A DNA stretch of 6,004 bases from Ignavibacteriales bacterium (GTDB taxonomy: Bacteria; Bacteroidota; Ignavibacteria; Ignavibacteriales; Ignavibacteriaceae): assembly GCA_027349615.1 (NCBI GenBank), contig DAIEML010000147.1:1-6004 (forward strand), given 5' to 3'. The position numbers were made by a program, and so were the translations under genes. Below the pieces are notes generated by a model, which had not been told where the DNA came from, searched no databases, and saw only the letters and a list, made by a program, of their open reading frames with translations. This document shows, in pieces, positions 5,994-6,004 of the stretch (position 1 is its first letter; each line of letters opens with the position of its first letter).

Positions 5994-6004
5994 ATGAAAA
6001 AGAA
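5994..6004 (+). CDS. Start of a divergent gene, truncated by the right edge; product unknown
   Basis: Only ATG AAA AAG and two more bases are visible, giving Met-Lys-Lys. A good Shine-Dalgarno (GGAG, 5 nt upstream) makes a genuine start likely. An MKK opening is common for signal peptides, so an exported protein is possible, but three residues cannot support any product call. It is transcribed divergently from the ABC exporter operon. Confidence 0.6.

Noticed and set aside
1..6004. CRISPR array, tRNA/rRNA genes, insertion sequences or defence islands
   Set aside because: No regularly spaced repeats, no cloverleaf-like or rRNA-like segments, and no transposase, nuclease or toxin motifs were seen on either strand.

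Overview
The window is AT-rich and almost entirely coded on the minus strand. Codon use is AT-biased. Clear purine-rich Shine-Dalgarno sequences precede three internal genes and the gene starting at the right edge. The M1-peptidase type ([23 protein letters not shown]) and the receiver-domain style point to the Bacteroidota/Ignavibacteriota branch. This is an inference from protein character; no rRNA or other phylogenetic marker is present.

Layout, left to right. (1) 1-1203, minus: N-terminal 401 residues of a secreted M1-family metallopeptidase, cut by the left edge just before the expected zinc-binding HEXXH. (2) 1204-1473: AT-rich spacer with an inverted repeat and a possible decayed repetitive element. 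(3) 1474-1902, minus: a stand-alone response-regulator receiver domain that has the phospho-acceptor Asp and Lys but appears to lack both usual switch residues. (4) 1903-2191: spacer with TTGAT/ATCAA palindromes, a short direct repeat and a short plus-strand open stretch. (5) 2192-3520, minus: AzgA/PbuG-type NCS2 purine permease. (6) 3570-4835, minus: NatB-like ABC-2 permease. (7) 4828-5769, minus: its NatA/YhaQ-like ATPase. (8) 5770-5993: divergent intergenic region. (9) 5994 onward, plus: the first codons of a divergent gene running off the right edge.

Genes 6 and 7 form one functional unit. The ATPase stop and permease start overlap by 8 nt (ATGCTTAA), with the permease Shine-Dalgarno inside the ATPase gene, so the two subunits of this exporter are probably translationally coupled. 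The purine permease follows after 49 nt and may be a third, functionally unrelated cistron. The response regulator and peptidase are each separated by long spacers and are probably transcribed independently.

Most of the window is ordinary housekeeping and transport. The points most worth a second look are the switch-residue loss in the receiver domain, the recurring TTGAT/ATCAA dyads in the spacers, and two short unassigned reading frames. I do not see convincing evidence of a new defence, mobile or RNA-based system here.
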